A DNA stretch of 64,000 nucleotides from JASGIT01 sp047601665 (GTDB taxonomy: Bacteria > Pseudomonadota > Gammaproteobacteria > Burkholderiales > Burkholderiaceae_C): contig JASGIT010000001.1 in NCBI GenBank assembly GCA_047601665.1, positions 62,001 to 126,000 of the forward strand. The letters run 5' to 3'. Of the stretch, positions 33,871 through 44,300 are shown in pieces; positions within the stretch are counted from its first letter, which is position 1; the number at the start of each line of letters is the position of its first letter. The position numbers were made by a program, and so were the translations under genes. The notes beneath the pieces are model-generated. The model saw nothing but the letters and a program-made list of their open reading frames with translations, was not told where the DNA came from and made no database searches.

Positions 33871-35406
33871 ATGACTGCTGCATCCGGCGACTCCGCCGGC
33901 CCCCACCCGCTTTTCCCCGTGGCGCTGGGCCTTCTCGTGGCCCTGGACTATTTTGACAACGGCGCGTTTTCCTTCTTCGCCAGCTATATCGCGGGCGGCC
34001 TGAACGCGCCGCCCGACGAGCTGGTGTGGGCCACGAGCGCCTATGCCGTCGCCTCGGTGCTGGGCATCCTGCAGCAGCAGTGGTGGATCGAGCGCGTGGG
34101 CCACCGCAGGTACCTCGTCGCGTGCCCGCTGCTGTTTTCCATGGCGGGCCTGGCCGCGATGTTTGCCGAGTCTTCCGTGGAAATGGCCTTCGCGCGGGCG
34201 TTCCAGGGGTACTTCATGGGGCCGATGCTCTGCGCCTGCCGCATCATCATCCAGGTCAGTTTCAGCGGGCCCTCGCGCTCCATCGCCACGCGGATTTTCC
34301 TCACCAACATCCTGCTGGCCAGCGCGACGGCGCCGCTGCTCGGGGCCTATCTGGTGGCCCACGCGGGGTGGCAGGCCCTGTTCGCCGCCACCGCCCTGGC
34401 GGGCTTCGGCCTGGCCGGGTTCGCGTCCGTCGCCATACCGGAGACTGGGCGCCAGGAAGAAGCCGTCCAGGGCGAGGCCCACTTCTGGGCCTACATCGTG
34501 TTCGCCGCCGGCATCGGCATGTTGCAGATCGCCATGCAGCAGATCCGGTTCCAGCTGTTCACGGGCTCGCCGCAGCTGATCGTGCTGTCCGCCTGCGGGC
34601 TGGGAGCGCTCGCGTGGTTCGCGCGCCACCAGTGGAGCCAGCCGCACCCCCTGGTTAAATTCCAGGCGATCAAGGAAAAGCCCTTCCAGACCGGGTTGAT
34701 CCTGTATACGTTTTTCTATTACATCAGCAATGCGCTGGGTTACCTGGTGTCGCGCCTGCTGGAGGGCGGGCTCGGTTATCCGGTCGAGAACACGGGGAAT
34801 CTGGTCGGGTTTTCCGCCCTGGCGGCGCTGCCGCTGGTGTTTCTCTATTTCAAGTATTCGCCCCTCATCGGCAACAAGAAATTCCTGATGATTCCGGGGT
34901 ACATGATCACCATCCTGGTGTGCTTCTGGCTCTCGCGGCTGCCGCCCGACGTCAGCACCAGCTGGCTGATCGGCCCGATGTTCCTGCGCGGCGCCCTGCT
35001 GCTCACCATGGCGCTGCCGGTCGGCGCGGCGGCCTTCGGCATGTTCTCGGACGAGGAATACCACCACGGGTACCGCTTCAAGGGCATTTTGAAGCAGCTG
35101 ACCTATTCGTTCTCCACGGCCACCATCATCATGCTCGAACAGCACCGGGGCGCGCTGCACTATGCGCAGCTGGCCGAGGCGGTCACGCCGAGCAACCCGT
35201 CAGTGCAGCCCCTGCTCGACAGCATGACGGGCAGCTTCATGGCCACCGGCCACAGCCTGGCCGAGGCCCATTCGCTGGCGCTGTTCAACATCTACGAAAT
35301 GGTCGTCAAGCAGGCCAACCTGCTGAGCGTGCAGGACGGCTTCATCTACCTCGGCGCCATTGCCGTGGTGGCCGGCCTGTTCACCACCTGGCAACGGCAT
35401 ATCTGA
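33871..35406 (+). CDS. MFS transporter (DHA2-like), MerR-linked
   Basis: Permease of 511 residues with about 14 hydrophobic segments. Helix 1 has the unusual motif LVALDYFDNGAFSFFASYI, replacing the DHA2 LDxTIVNVA motif. ERVGHRRYLVACPLLFSMAG is the motif A region. The long loop before the last helix is rich in Ser and Asn. Cotranscribed with the MerR gene, it likely exports a compound sensed by that regulator. Substrate unknown. Confidence 0.83.
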   Translation: MTAASGDSAGPHPLFPVALGLLVALDYFDNGAFSFFASYIAGGLNAPPDELVWATSAYAVASVLGILQQQWWIERVGHRRYLVACPLLFSMAGLAAMFAESSVEMAFARAFQGYFMGPMLCACRIIIQVSFSGPSRSIATRIFLTNILLASATAPLLGAYLVAHAGWQALFAATALAGFGLAGFASVAIPETGRQEEAVQGEAHFWAYIVFAAGIGMLQIAMQQIRFQLFTGSPQLIVLSACGLGALAWFARHQWSQPHPLVKFQAIKEKPFQTGLILYTFFYYISNALGYLVSRLLEGGLGYPVENTGNLVGFSALAALPLVFLYFKYSPLIGNKKFLMIPGYMITILVCFWLSRLPPDVSTSWLIGPMFLRGALLLTMALPVGAAAFGMFSDEEYHHGYRFKGILKQLTYSFSTATIIMLEQHRGALHYAQLAEAVTPSNPSVQPLLDSMTGSFMATGHSLAEAHSLALFNIYEMVVKQANLLSVQDGFIYLGAIAVVAGLFTTWQRHI

Positions 35407-35512
35407 AGCACCCCCTGTGTCGCTTCGCTCCATCCCCCTCGAGGGGGACGACGGCCTTTGCCGCGGGGCGGCCCTTGCTGGCCGTCCGCTGGCTTGGGCC
35501 GTGCCAGTTTTT
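35407..35512. repeat. GC-hairpin repeat, family 2, first copy
   Basis: Intergenic element with a C-rich lead (CACCCCCTGTGTCGCTTCGC), a perfect CCCCCTC/GAGGGGG palindrome at 35434-35447, then GACGACGG and GCGGGGCGGCCCTTGCTGG. It separates the convergent MFS and TonB-receptor genes and could form a strong hairpin at their 3' ends. Confidence 0.65.
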
Positions 35513-35529
35513 GAGATGACGGAGCGTCG

Positions 35530-37623
35530 TCAGAAGCGGTACGCGCCCGTCACCCCCAGCGTGGCGCTGCGGCCCGGCGCGGGCTCGAAGTAGCGCGCGT
35601 TGCCCTCGTTGACGATCACCGAGCCGATGTAGCGGCGGTTGAACAGGTTGTCCACGCGCACGAAGGCGTTGAACTCCCAGTGCTCCCACAGCTTGCGGTA
35701 GCCCGCGTGCAGCGCGGTCACGGCGTAGCCAGGGGCGCGGGCGGTGTTGGCGTCGTTGGCCTGGGTGTCCGCCAGGGCCGTCACTTCGACGCCCGCGCGC
35801 CAGCCCTGCGTCGGCATGTAGCCCGCGGCGGCGTAGAGCATTCGCGGCGCGATGCCGGGGATGCGGTTGCCTGCCGGCACCAGGCTGCCGCCGCCGCAAG
35901 GCGCGGGGGAGCAGAAGGCGTCGCGGTAGCGCGCGTTGATGGCGGTAAAGGCCAGCTGGGTGCGCCAGCCGCTCTGCGTTTCGTGCTGCCAGGCCAGTTC
36001 CGCGCCCTGGCGGCGCGTGCGGCCCGCGTTCTGGTAGGTGGAGCGGCCGCCGACGTTGGTGTTGGTGACGATCTCGTTGCCAGTGCCGGTCTGGAAGAGG
36101 GCCGCCGTCAGCAGCCCGCCGCCCACGCGGGCCTTGGCCCCCAGTTCCAGGCTGGTGTTGCTGGCCGCGCCCAGCGCCGTGTTCACGCCCGCGCCGGTGG
36201 TGCTGTAGGCCAGTTCATTGAGCGTGGGGGTCTCGTAGCCGCGCCCGGCCGCGGCGTAGAAGGCCAGGTCGCGCGTGGCCTGGTAGCGCAGCGCGGCAGT
36301 GGGCAGCCAGGCGCTGAAGCGGCGGTTCCAGCTGTCGTCGCCGTTGGAGCCGACGATGTAGTGGTCTTCGGAGTTGACCTTCACGCCGCTGCGGCGCAAG
36401 CCCGCCTCCAGCCGCCAGCGCTCGGCCACCTGCCATGCGGCCTGCACGTAGGGGTCGGCATTGCGCGCGGTGTTCTCCTCGTCGCGGCGCAGCGCGCCCT
36501 GCACGCCCAGGGTGGGGCCGATGAAGTTCTCGTAGCCGCGCCGGTGCTCGCGCAGGCCGTCGTAGGCCAGGCCCGCGGTCAACTCGAACGGGCGGCCCGC
36601 GAGTTGCGTCTGGCCGCTCCAGCGCAGGTCGAAGCCCGCGTACTGGCGGTTCAGGTCGATCACGCCGCCGGGGCTGAGGGGGTTGGCCTGGGTGCTGGCG
36701 GGAATGGACTGGAATTGCACCGTGCGCCGCTGGCCGCCGTAGGCCATCAGGCGCAGTTGCTGGCCGGCGTCGATGTGGTGCTCGTACAGCAGGCCGACCT
36801 GGCCCTGCTCCACGCTCTTGCGCGTGTCGTACTGCGTGGCGAGCGCGGCGCTGCGCGGGTCCTGGGCCACCTGCGCGGCGGTCAGGCCCATGGGGTCCTG
36901 CGCGTTGATGTGCACGTAGTTGGCGATCAGGCTCAGCTTGTCGCCGCCGCCCAGCGCCTGGGTGAGCTTGGCGTTGAACAGGTCGCGGTCGGCGGCGCCG
37001 TGGGCGCGCCAGCCGTCGGTGTGGAAGCTGCTGGCGCTGACGACGTAGCCCAGGTCGCCGCTGCTGCCGCTGAGTTCGACGCCGTTGCGCCGCGTGCCCC
37101 AGCTGCCGGTGGAGGAGGACGCCTCCAGCCGGGGCGGGCCGGAGCCGTCTTCGGTGAACACCTGCACCACGCCGCCCGAGGAGTTGCCGTACAGCGCCGA
37201 GAACGGGCCGCGCAGCACTTCCACGCGGTCGGCGGAGGCGATGTCGATGTTCGACGTCTGGCCCTGCCCGTCCGGCAGCGTGGCGGGAATGCCGTCCACG
37301 TACAGCCGCACGCCGCGCACGCCGAAGGTGGAGCGCGCGCCGAAGCCGCGCACGCTGAGTTGCAGGTCTTGCGCGTAGTTCTGCCGGTCGCGGATCTGCA
37401 GGCCGGGCACGCTGGCGAGGCTCTCGGACAGTTGCACGCCGGGGCGGTCTTCGCGCATCCGGTCGCCATCCACGCGGTCGGCGGAACCCGCCGTGTCGAA
37501 CAAAGGCTTGGCGCCGCCGGGGGTGGTCACCGTGACTTCGGGCAGCGCGGGGGTGGCGTCTTGCGCGTGGGCGGCCAAGGCGAGCAGCGCCGCGGCCACT
37601 GCCACGGCGGTTTTCTGGAACAT
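35530..37623 (-). CDS. TonB-dependent outer-membrane receptor
   Basis: Ligand-gated porin of 697 residues. A signal peptide ends at AAHAQ near residue 21. A TonB-box-like LPEVTVTTP follows, then the plug domain with LSESLASVPGLQIRDRQNY, LSVRGFGARSTFGVRGVR, LYVDGIPATLPDGQGQ and VEVLRGPFSALYGNSSGG. The 22-strand barrel ends in YRF, the C-terminal aromatic signature. The FGVRG plug variant resembles siderophore or PQQ/iron receptors, but the ligand is not identifiable. The gene follows ligA on the same strand with a 56 bp gap. Confidence 0.88.
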   Translation of the reverse strand: MFQKTAVAVAAALLALAAHAQDATPALPEVTVTTPGGAKPLFDTAGSADRVDGDRMREDRPGVQLSESLASVPGLQIRDRQNYAQDLQLSVRGFGARSTFGVRGVRLYVDGIPATLPDGQGQTSNIDIASADRVEVLRGPFSALYGNSSGGVVQVFTEDGSGPPRLEASSSTGSWGTRRNGVELSGSSGDLGYVVSASSFHTDGWRAHGAADRDLFNAKLTQALGGGDKLSLIANYVHINAQDPMGLTAAQVAQDPRSAALATQYDTRKSVEQGQVGLLYEHHIDAGQQLRLMAYGGQRRTVQFQSIPASTQANPLSPGGVIDLNRQYAGFDLRWSGQTQLAGRPFELTAGLAYDGLREHRRGYENFIGPTLGVQGALRRDEENTARNADPYVQAAWQVAERWRLEAGLRRSGVKVNSEDHYIVGSNGDDSWNRRFSAWLPTAALRYQATRDLAFYAAAGRGYETPTLNELAYSTTGAGVNTALGAASNTSLELGAKARVGGGLLTAALFQTGTGNEIVTNTNVGGRSTYQNAGRTRRQGAELAWQHETQSGWRTQLAFTAINARYRDAFCSPAPCGGGSLVPAGNRIPGIAPRMLYAAAGYMPTQGWRAGVEVTALADTQANDANTARAPGYAVTALHAGYRKLWEHWEFNAFVRVDNLFNRRYIGSVIVNEGNARYFEPAPGRSATLGVTGAYRF

Positions 37624-37679
37624 GGGGTTTGTCTCCTTTTGGAACAGGCGGGGAATACCTGTTCTTTTGCAGGCAAGAG

Positions 37680-39782
37680 CTATACCACCGGTGCGGCGGG
37701 CGGCGAGTCGCCTTGGAGCAGGGCGAGCATCCCCGCCTCGTCCAGCACGGGCACGCCCAATGCCTCGGCCTTGGCGAGCTTGGTGCCCGCCTCCGCGCCC
37801 GCGACCACGTAGCTGGTCTTCTTGCTGACCGAGCCCGCCACCTTCGCGCCCGCGGCTTCGAGCATGTCCTTGGCCTCGTCGCGGCTCAGCGTGGGCAGGG
37901 TGCCGGTCAGCACCACGGTCTTGCCCGCCAGCACCTGGAGCGCGCGCGCGGCGGGCGCGCCCTCTTCCCAGGTGATGCCGCAGGCGCGCAGCTGCTCCAC
38001 CACCTCGCGGTTGTGCGGCTGGGCGAAGAAGGTGTGGATGCTCTGCGCCACGATGGGGCCCACGTCGGGCACCTGCAACAGCTGCTCTTCGCTCGCATCC
38101 ATGATGGCGTCCAGCCCGCCGAAGTGGCGCGCCAGGTCCTTGGCCGTGGCCTCGCCCACCTGGCGGATGCCCAGTCCGAACAAAAAGCGCGGCAGCGTGG
38201 TCTGCTTCGATTTCTGCAGCGCGTCGAGCACGTTCTGCGCGGACTTCTCGGCCATGCGGTCCAGCGCGGCCAGCGACGTGAGGCCCAGCCGGTACAGGTC
38301 GGGCAGCGTGCGCACGATGTGGCCGTCGACCAGCTGGTCCACCAGCTTTTCGCCCAGGCCCTCGATGTCCATCGCGCGGCGGTGAGCGAAGTGCAGCAGG
38401 GCCTCCTTGCGCTGCGCGGCGCAGAACAGGCCGCCCGAGCAGCGGTGGTTGACCTCGCCCTTGGCGCGCACCACGGCGCTGCCGCACACGGGGCATTCGC
38501 GCGGCATGTGGAAGTTGGGCACGTAGGCCGGGCGCACGCCGGGCACCACGCCCACCACTTCGGGAATCACGTCGCCCGCGCGGCGCACGATGGCCTCGTC
38601 GCCCACGCGCACCTTCTTGCGGCGCAGCTCGAACAGGTTGTGCAGCGTGGCGTTGGTGACCGTGACCCCGCCGACGAACACGGGCGCGAGCCGCGCCACG
38701 GGCGTGAGCTTGCCGGTGCGGCCCACCTGCACGCCGATGCCCTCGACGCGCGTCATCATCTCCTGCGCGGGGTACTTGTGCGCCACGGCCCAGCGCGGCT
38801 CGCGGGTCTTGAAGCCCAGGCTCTGCTGCCAGTCCAGGCGGTTGACCTTGTAGACCACGCCGTCGATGTCGTAGGGCAACTGGTCGCGGCTGGCCCCGAC
38901 CTCGCGGTGGAACGCTACCAATTCAGGAGCGCCTAGCGCAATACGCACCTGGGCTGCAACCGGAAAACCCCATGATTTGAGCGCTTGCAGCACTTCATAG
39001 TGCGTGGTGAACGCGGGGCCGCCCTCATCCGCCGGCGTGATCGCGCCCAGCCCATAGGCAAAGAACGACAGCGGGCGCTGCGCGGCCATGCCCGAATCCA
39101 ACTGGCGCACCGCCCCCGCGGCGGCATTGCGCGGGTTGACGAAGGTTTTCTCGCCCTTCTCGCGCTGGCGCTCGTTGAGCGCGTCGAAGTCGGCGCGGCG
39201 CATGTAGACCTCGCCGCGCACCTCCAGCACGGGCGGCGCATTGACCAGCGACAGCGGTATCTGGCGGATGGTGCGGATGTTGTGCGTCACGTCCTCGCCC
39301 ACCTCGCCGTCGCCGCGCGTGGCGGCCTGCACGAGGCGGCCACCTTCATAGCGCAGGCTCATGGCCAGGCCGTCGAACTTGGGCTCGGCCACGTACTCGA
39401 CGGGCGGGTCGGATTCGGCCAGCTTCAGCTCCTTGCGCACGCGCGCATCGAACGCCTCGGCGCCCGTGGCCGCGGTGTCCGTCTCGGTATGGATGCTGAG
39501 CATGGGCACCACGTGGCGCACGGGCGTCAGGCCCTCCATCACCGCGCCGATCACGCGCTGCGTGGGCGAGTCGGGCGTGACGAGTTCGGGGTGCGCGGCC
39601 TCCAGTGCCTGCAGCGCGCGGAACACGCGGTCGTACTCGGCGTCGGGCACGGTGGGCTGGTCGAGCACGTAGTACTCGTGCGCCCAGCGGTTCAGTTGGG
39701 CGCGCAGTGCTTCTATTTCTGTAGCTGCTTGCGCTTGACCATCCAGGGCTGGAGCGCCAAAAAGCTCCAAATTTTCAGTCAT
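37680..39782 (-). CDS. ligA: NAD-dependent DNA ligase
   Basis: Replicative ligase of 700 residues sealing nicks with NAD. The adenylation-domain AMP-lysine is in EYVAEPKFDGLAMSLRYE. Upstream is the Ia domain with YYVLDQPTVPDAEYDR. Then come the OB fold, the zinc finger (CPVCGS...HRCSGGLFC), the HhH repeats (GLGIRQVGEATAKDLA) and a C-terminal BRCT domain (KTVVLTGTLPTLSRDEAK). Residues about 2-25 are encoded by a dispersed repeat, so this N-terminus is not ancestral. Start overlaps the GNAT stop as ATGACTGA. Confidence 0.95.
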   Translation of the reverse strand: MTENLELFGAPALDGQAQAATEIEALRAQLNRWAHEYYVLDQPTVPDAEYDRVFRALQALEAAHPELVTPDSPTQRVIGAVMEGLTPVRHVVPMLSIHTETDTAATGAEAFDARVRKELKLAESDPPVEYVAEPKFDGLAMSLRYEGGRLVQAATRGDGEVGEDVTHNIRTIRQIPLSLVNAPPVLEVRGEVYMRRADFDALNERQREKGEKTFVNPRNAAAGAVRQLDSGMAAQRPLSFFAYGLGAITPADEGGPAFTTHYEVLQALKSWGFPVAAQVRIALGAPELVAFHREVGASRDQLPYDIDGVVYKVNRLDWQQSLGFKTREPRWAVAHKYPAQEMMTRVEGIGVQVGRTGKLTPVARLAPVFVGGVTVTNATLHNLFELRRKKVRVGDEAIVRRAGDVIPEVVGVVPGVRPAYVPNFHMPRECPVCGSAVVRAKGEVNHRCSGGLFCAAQRKEALLHFAHRRAMDIEGLGEKLVDQLVDGHIVRTLPDLYRLGLTSLAALDRMAEKSAQNVLDALQKSKQTTLPRFLFGLGIRQVGEATAKDLARHFGGLDAIMDASEEQLLQVPDVGPIVAQSIHTFFAQPHNREVVEQLRACGITWEEGAPAARALQVLAGKTVVLTGTLPTLSRDEAKDMLEAAGAKVAGSVSKKTSYVVAGAEAGTKLAKAEALGVPVLDEAGMLALLQGDSPPAAPVV
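38917..38990 (+). repeat. Possible diverged dispersed repeat inside ligA (copy L)
   Basis: AT-richer patch within ligA with blocks GCTACCAATTCAGGAGCGC, CTAGCGCAATACG and CATGATTTGAGCGCTTGC, resembling the dispersed family. It encodes residues near LKSWGFPVAAQVRIALG. The match is weaker than for the other copies. Confidence 0.4.
39711..39776 (+). repeat. Dispersed repeat, copy K, at the ligA start
   Basis: Blocks TCTGTAGCTGCTTGCGCTTG, then CATCCAGGGCTGGAGCGCC, then AAAAAGCTCCAAATTTT. On the minus strand it is translated as the first two dozen residues of LigA and also covers the GNAT stop codon. Confidence 0.75.
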
Positions 39783-40242
39783 GATGTTCCAGATGGGGGT
39801 TCTTGGCGACAAACCCCAGTTCTCTGCCGCCCAGCAGCCCCACCGCTTCATACAGCCGATGCGCCTCGGCGCGCTGCGCGCCCGACAGCAGGAAGACCTT
39901 GCAGCACGCCGAGGCCCAGGCGGCGTCCAGCGCGAACTGAAGCGCGGTGCGGGCCAGACCTTTGCGGCGAAAGCGTTCGCCGGTGATCACGTGTTCGATG
40001 ACGCCGATGGGCCTGCCCGCGCTGGCGAAATTGGGCAGCAGGGCCAACATGCAGGTCGCGCCGATTTCGCCGCCGCTCAGCGCAACGACCAGGCGCACGT
40101 TGTCGGCCCGCAGCACGGTGCGAAAGTGGGCCAGCGATGCCTCGTCGCTCACCACGGGGTCGTGCGGCCTGAGTTCGCGGTACAGGACGCGCACGGCAGC
40201 GTGGTCGGACTCGCGCGCCAAACGCGCCAGAGGCTCAATCAT
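39775..40242 (-). CDS. GNAT family N-acetyltransferase
   Basis: Protein of 155 residues with the acetyl-CoA motif ITGERFRRKGLARTALQFAL (R-RKG-A form) and a C-terminal LYEAVGLL segment typical of the fold. It starts by ATGA overlap with zipA and ends 8 bp past the ligA start, so it is part of the smc-zipA-ligA operon. Substrate unknown; the operon position suggests nothing specific beyond cotranscription. Confidence 0.85.
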   Translation of the reverse strand: MIEPLARLARESDHAAVRVLYRELRPHDPVVSDEASLAHFRTVLRADNVRLVVALSGGEIGATCMLALLPNFASAGRPIGVIEHVITGERFRRKGLARTALQFALDAAWASACCKVFLLSGAQRAEAHRLYEAVGLLGGRELGFVAKNPHLEHHD

Positions 40243-41372
40243 GAAAACAAGCGCCGCGCCAGCGCCGAGCCCGCCGAGAGTTCGCGGCTGTCGAGCTTGT
40301 CGTACAGCTGCTCCAGGTCGGTCACGATGGGCTCCATCGCCATCGCGGGCAGCGGGGTGCCGTTCTGGTCGCACAGCGCGGCGTCCATCACCTGGCACAG
40401 GGCGGCGGCCACTTCGCGCAGGCGGTTGAAGGGCTGTTCCGCGCGGTCTACCTGCGGAATGTCCAGGCTCAGGGCGATGTCGCGGATGGCGGACTGGTCG
40501 GGGTCTTCGGATAGCGCGGCCTGGGTGTCGTAGAACAGGGTGAACAGCGGCGGCAGGCCCGGCGCGGATGCGGGCAGCACCAGGCGGCCCGGCACGGCGC
40601 CCAGCACGAAGCCCTGCCGCTGCGCGCACTGCTGCACGTAGCCGGGGCTCCACGCCGCCACGCGGGCGCGCAGCAGGAAGGACAGCTGCGCGTCATGCTC
40701 GCTGGCGAACTGGTCGAGTTCGCGCGCGCGGGCCACTTCCTGGAGCATGTCGGGAAAATCTGGCGCGGCGTTGATCGCATCGGCGAATGCCTGGGTCTTG
40801 ACGACGAATTCCGAGAATTCGATCTCGTTGAGCGCGCCCATGCGGTTGGCCAGCTGCACCCCCGCCTGGAACTGGGTGTAGCGCTGGCCGGGCTGGGGCG
40901 GCTCCCACTGCTGGGTGTCCTGGTTCAGCCCTTCGACCGCAAAGGGCTTGGTGCCCGCGCGGCGCGTGGGCGGCAGCGCGGCGATGGCGGCGTCGCCCGA
41001 GGCCACGCCCTCGATATTGAGCGTGGCGATCACGTCGATGAGCGGGTCGAGGCCGGGCCGGGCGGCCTGCGTGCTGCTGGCGCTCGGCAGCGGCGGCAGC
41101 GCGTCGGCGGTCAGCGTGGGCTCGATCGCGGACTCCAGGGGGCCGCCGGCGGGCGGCGCGAGGCCGGTGTCGAACGAGGGCTCCTGCCGCAGCGCGGGTT
41201 CCGCCGCCGCAGGGGCGGCTACAGGGGCCTGGGCCTGTTGCGCCGCGCCGTCCTGCGGCGGCGGCTCCGCGCGCCGGGGCGTGTTGCGGCGGGTGATCCA
41301 GGCGTTGTAGCCCACGACGACGGCCAGCACCACGCCGCCGATGATTGCCAAGCTCAGTTGCAAGGTACTCAT
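40239..41372 (-). CDS. zipA: ZipA-like cell division protein
   Basis: Inner-membrane protein of 377 residues tethering FtsZ at the division site. One N-terminal membrane helix (residues 5-22, LQLSLAIIGGVVLAVVVG) is followed by a basic stretch (ITRRNTPRRAE), a long Pro/Ala/Gln-rich linker, and a C-terminal globular domain (from about residue 215) matching the ZipA FtsZ-binding fold. The neighbours, smc 13 bp upstream and ligA downstream, are the same as in other proteobacteria. Similar proteins are often mislabelled as FtsZ itself. Confidence 0.85.
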   Translation of the reverse strand: MSTLQLSLAIIGGVVLAVVVGYNAWITRRNTPRRAEPPPQDGAAQQAQAPVAAPAAAEPALRQEPSFDTGLAPPAGGPLESAIEPTLTADALPPLPSASSTQAARPGLDPLIDVIATLNIEGVASGDAAIAALPPTRRAGTKPFAVEGLNQDTQQWEPPQPGQRYTQFQAGVQLANRMGALNEIEFSEFVVKTQAFADAINAAPDFPDMLQEVARARELDQFASEHDAQLSFLLRARVAAWSPGYVQQCAQRQGFVLGAVPGRLVLPASAPGLPPLFTLFYDTQAALSEDPDQSAIRDIALSLDIPQVDRAEQPFNRLREVAAALCQVMDAALCDQNGTPLPAMAMEPIVTDLEQLYDKLDSRELSAGSALARRLFS

Positions 41373-41385
41373 ATTCGAATTCTTG

Positions 41386-44300
41386 TTAAACCTCTGCCAT
41401 GGAAAGCGCGGACTCCATGTCCACCGCCACGATGCGCGACACGCCCTGCTCCTGCATGGTCACGCCGATGAGTTGCCGGGCCATCTCCATCGCGATTTTG
41501 TTATGGCTGATGAACAGGAACTGCGTGCCGCCGCTCATGTGCGACACGAGTTTGGCGTAGCGCTCGGTGTTGGCATCATCCAGCGGCGCGTCCACCTCGT
41601 CCAGCAGGCAGAACGGCGCGGGGTTGAGCTGGAAGATGGCGAACACCAGCGCGATGGCGGTGAGCGCCTTTTCGCCGCCCGAGAGCAGGTGGATGGTCTG
41701 GTTCTTCTTGCCGGGCGGCTGGGCCATGACCTGCACGCCCGCGTCCAGGATTTCGTCGCCCGTCATGATGAGCCGGGCCTGCCCGCCGCCGAACAGTTCG
41801 GGGAACATGCGGCCGAAGTGGCCGTTCACGGTCTCGAAGGTGCCCGAGAGCAGTTCGCGCGTTTCGCCGTCGATCTTCTGGATGGCGGCTTCGAGCGTGT
41901 TCATGGCCAGCGTCAGGTCTTCGGTCTGCGCGTCGAGGAAGGTCTTGCGCTCGCGCGCGAGCGTCAATTCCTCCAGCGCGGCAAGGTTGACCGCGCCCAG
42001 GGCCGCGATCTCGCGGTGCAGGCGGTCGATCTCGCTTTGCAGGCCGTGGGCGCGCACGTTGTTTTCGGCAATCGACTGGGCGACCGCGGCAAGGTCGGCC
42101 CCCGCGTCGGCCAGCAGGCTGGCGTACTGCTCCAGGCCCAGGCGCGCGGCCTGCTCTTTCAGCTGGAAATCGGTGATGCGCTGGCGCAGCGGGTCGAGCG
42201 CGCGCTCGGTGGCCATGCGGCGCTCGTCGCTGGCGCGCAGCTGGGCCGTGAGGCCGTCGTATTCGCTGCGCCGCGCGGCCAGGGCTTTTTCGCGCTCCAT
42301 CTTCAGGGCCAGCGCGTCCTGCAGGCCGCCTTGCGCGGCGGCGTCGGACAGGCGCGATTGCTCGTCGCGCGCGCGCTGTTCCTCGTCGGCCAGGGCGCGC
42401 GCTTGGCTGCTGGCGGTCTCGATGGTGCGCGAGAGTTCGCCGCGCCGCGCATCCAGGCTGCGCTGCGAGAAGGCGGCCTCCTGCGCCTGCCGCTCCAGCG
42501 TGCGCTGCTGCTCGCGGCATTCGGCCAGCTTGCGCTCGGCGGCGATCACGTGGTCGCCCAGCTGCGCCTCGCGCTCCTGGCTGTCGGCCAGTTGCATGTC
42601 GAGTTCCTCGAAGCGCGCCTCGGCGGCCACGCGGCGCTCCTGCAGGTCGGCCAGTTGCGCCTCGACCTCGGCCATGTCCGCGCCGATCTGCGCGCCGCGC
42701 GCGCGGGCCTGTTCGGCCTGCTGCGACAGGCGCAGGGTCTCGACCTGCAGCGCGTGCGCGCGGGCCTGGGTGTCGGTGGCTTCGCGGCGGGCGGCGGCCA
42801 GGCGCTGCGCGCCGTCGGCATACGCGGCCTCGGCGCGCACCAGGGCGGCGCGCGCTTCCTCGACGATCAGGGCCTGGGCACGCAGTTCCTTGTCCAGGTG
42901 CTCGATTTCCTGCGCGCGGGCGAGCAGGCCCGATTGCTCGGAGTCCTGCGCGTAGAAGCCCACGCTGTGCGGCCCCACGGCGTGGCCGGTGGGCACGTAG
43001 ATGGTTTCGCCGGGCTGGAGCTGGCCGCGCTGGGCCAGGGCTTCATCCAGCGTGGGCGCGGTGTAGCAGCCGTGCAGCCAGCCCGCGATGACGGCCATGA
43101 GACCCGCGTCCTGCACGCGCAGCAGGTCGGACAGGCGCGGCAGCGCGGAGGCGTTCCGGGGCGTGGCTTCCGTGGCAGGGCTGAAAAAGGCCAGCCGCGC
43201 GGGCGGCGCGCCGGTGGCGAGAAAACCGCGCACCATGTCCAGCCGCCCGACTTCCAGCGCGCCCATGCGCTCGCGCAGCGCGGCTTCAAGGGCGTTTTCC
43301 CAGCCGGGTTCGATGTGGATGCGGCTCCACAGCCCTTGCAGGCCGTCGAGGCCATGCTGTGCCAGCCAGGGCTGGAGTTTGCCGTCCACCTTCACCTTGT
43401 CTTGCAGCGCGCGCAGCGCTTCGAGCCGCGCGGCCAGTTCGGACTGGCGCGCGCCCTCGGCGTTCACGGCCTGCTGGCGGGCGCGGCGCTCTTCGTCGCG
43501 CTGGGGCACGGCGTCCTGCAGTTCGACGTGGCGGGCTTCGGCTTCCTCGGCGGCCTCCTGTGCGGCGGCCAGCTGCTCCTGCAGGTCGGCCAGGCGGGCT
43601 TCGTCGGGCGCGGCCAGGGCATTGCGGTCGGCGCGCAGGCGCTCGAAGCGGGCGTCCTGCTGGCGGGCCTGCTCGTCGATGCTGCGCTGCTCTGCGGCCA
43701 GCACCTGGATTTGCTGCTGCACCTGCACCACCGCGCCGCGCTGTTCGGCGGCGCGCGACTGGGCCTGGCGCAGCGCGTCTTCCAGGTCGGGCAGTTGCGC
43801 GGCTTGTTCTTCCACTTGCGCCGCGAGCAGCATGGCCTGTTCTTCGGCGTCCACGCCCGCGCCGGCCAGGTGTTCTATCTCGCCCTCGGCCTCTTCCTTG
43901 CGGGCGGCCCATTGCACGATCTGCTCGGCCAGCTGCGCCAGGCGCTGCTCCACGCGCTGGCGGCCCTCGACCACGTAGCGGATTTCGGCTTCGAGCTTGC
44001 CCACCTCCGCCGTGGCTTCGTAGAGCTGGCCCTGGGCCTGGTTGACCTGGTCGCCCGCCGCGTAGTGGTTCTGGCGGATGGCTTCGAGGTCGGCCTCCAC
44101 GCGGCGCAGGTCGGCCATACGCGCTTCCAGGTCGTTCACGGCCTGCAGGCCCTCGGTGCGCACCTTGTCCTGGTCGGCCTCGGCGTCCTGCTTCTTCAGG
44201 AACCAGAGCTGGTGCTGCTTGAGCGTAACGTCGGCGTGCAGCGCGTTGTATTGGGCGGCCACCTCGGCCTGGCGTTCGAGCTTGTCGAGGTTGGCGTTCA

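Noticed and set aside
40239..41372. FtsZ annotation for the gene after smc
   Set aside because: Single N-terminal membrane helix plus Pro/Ala linker and location beside smc and ligA indicate ZipA; no tubulin GTP-binding motif is present.
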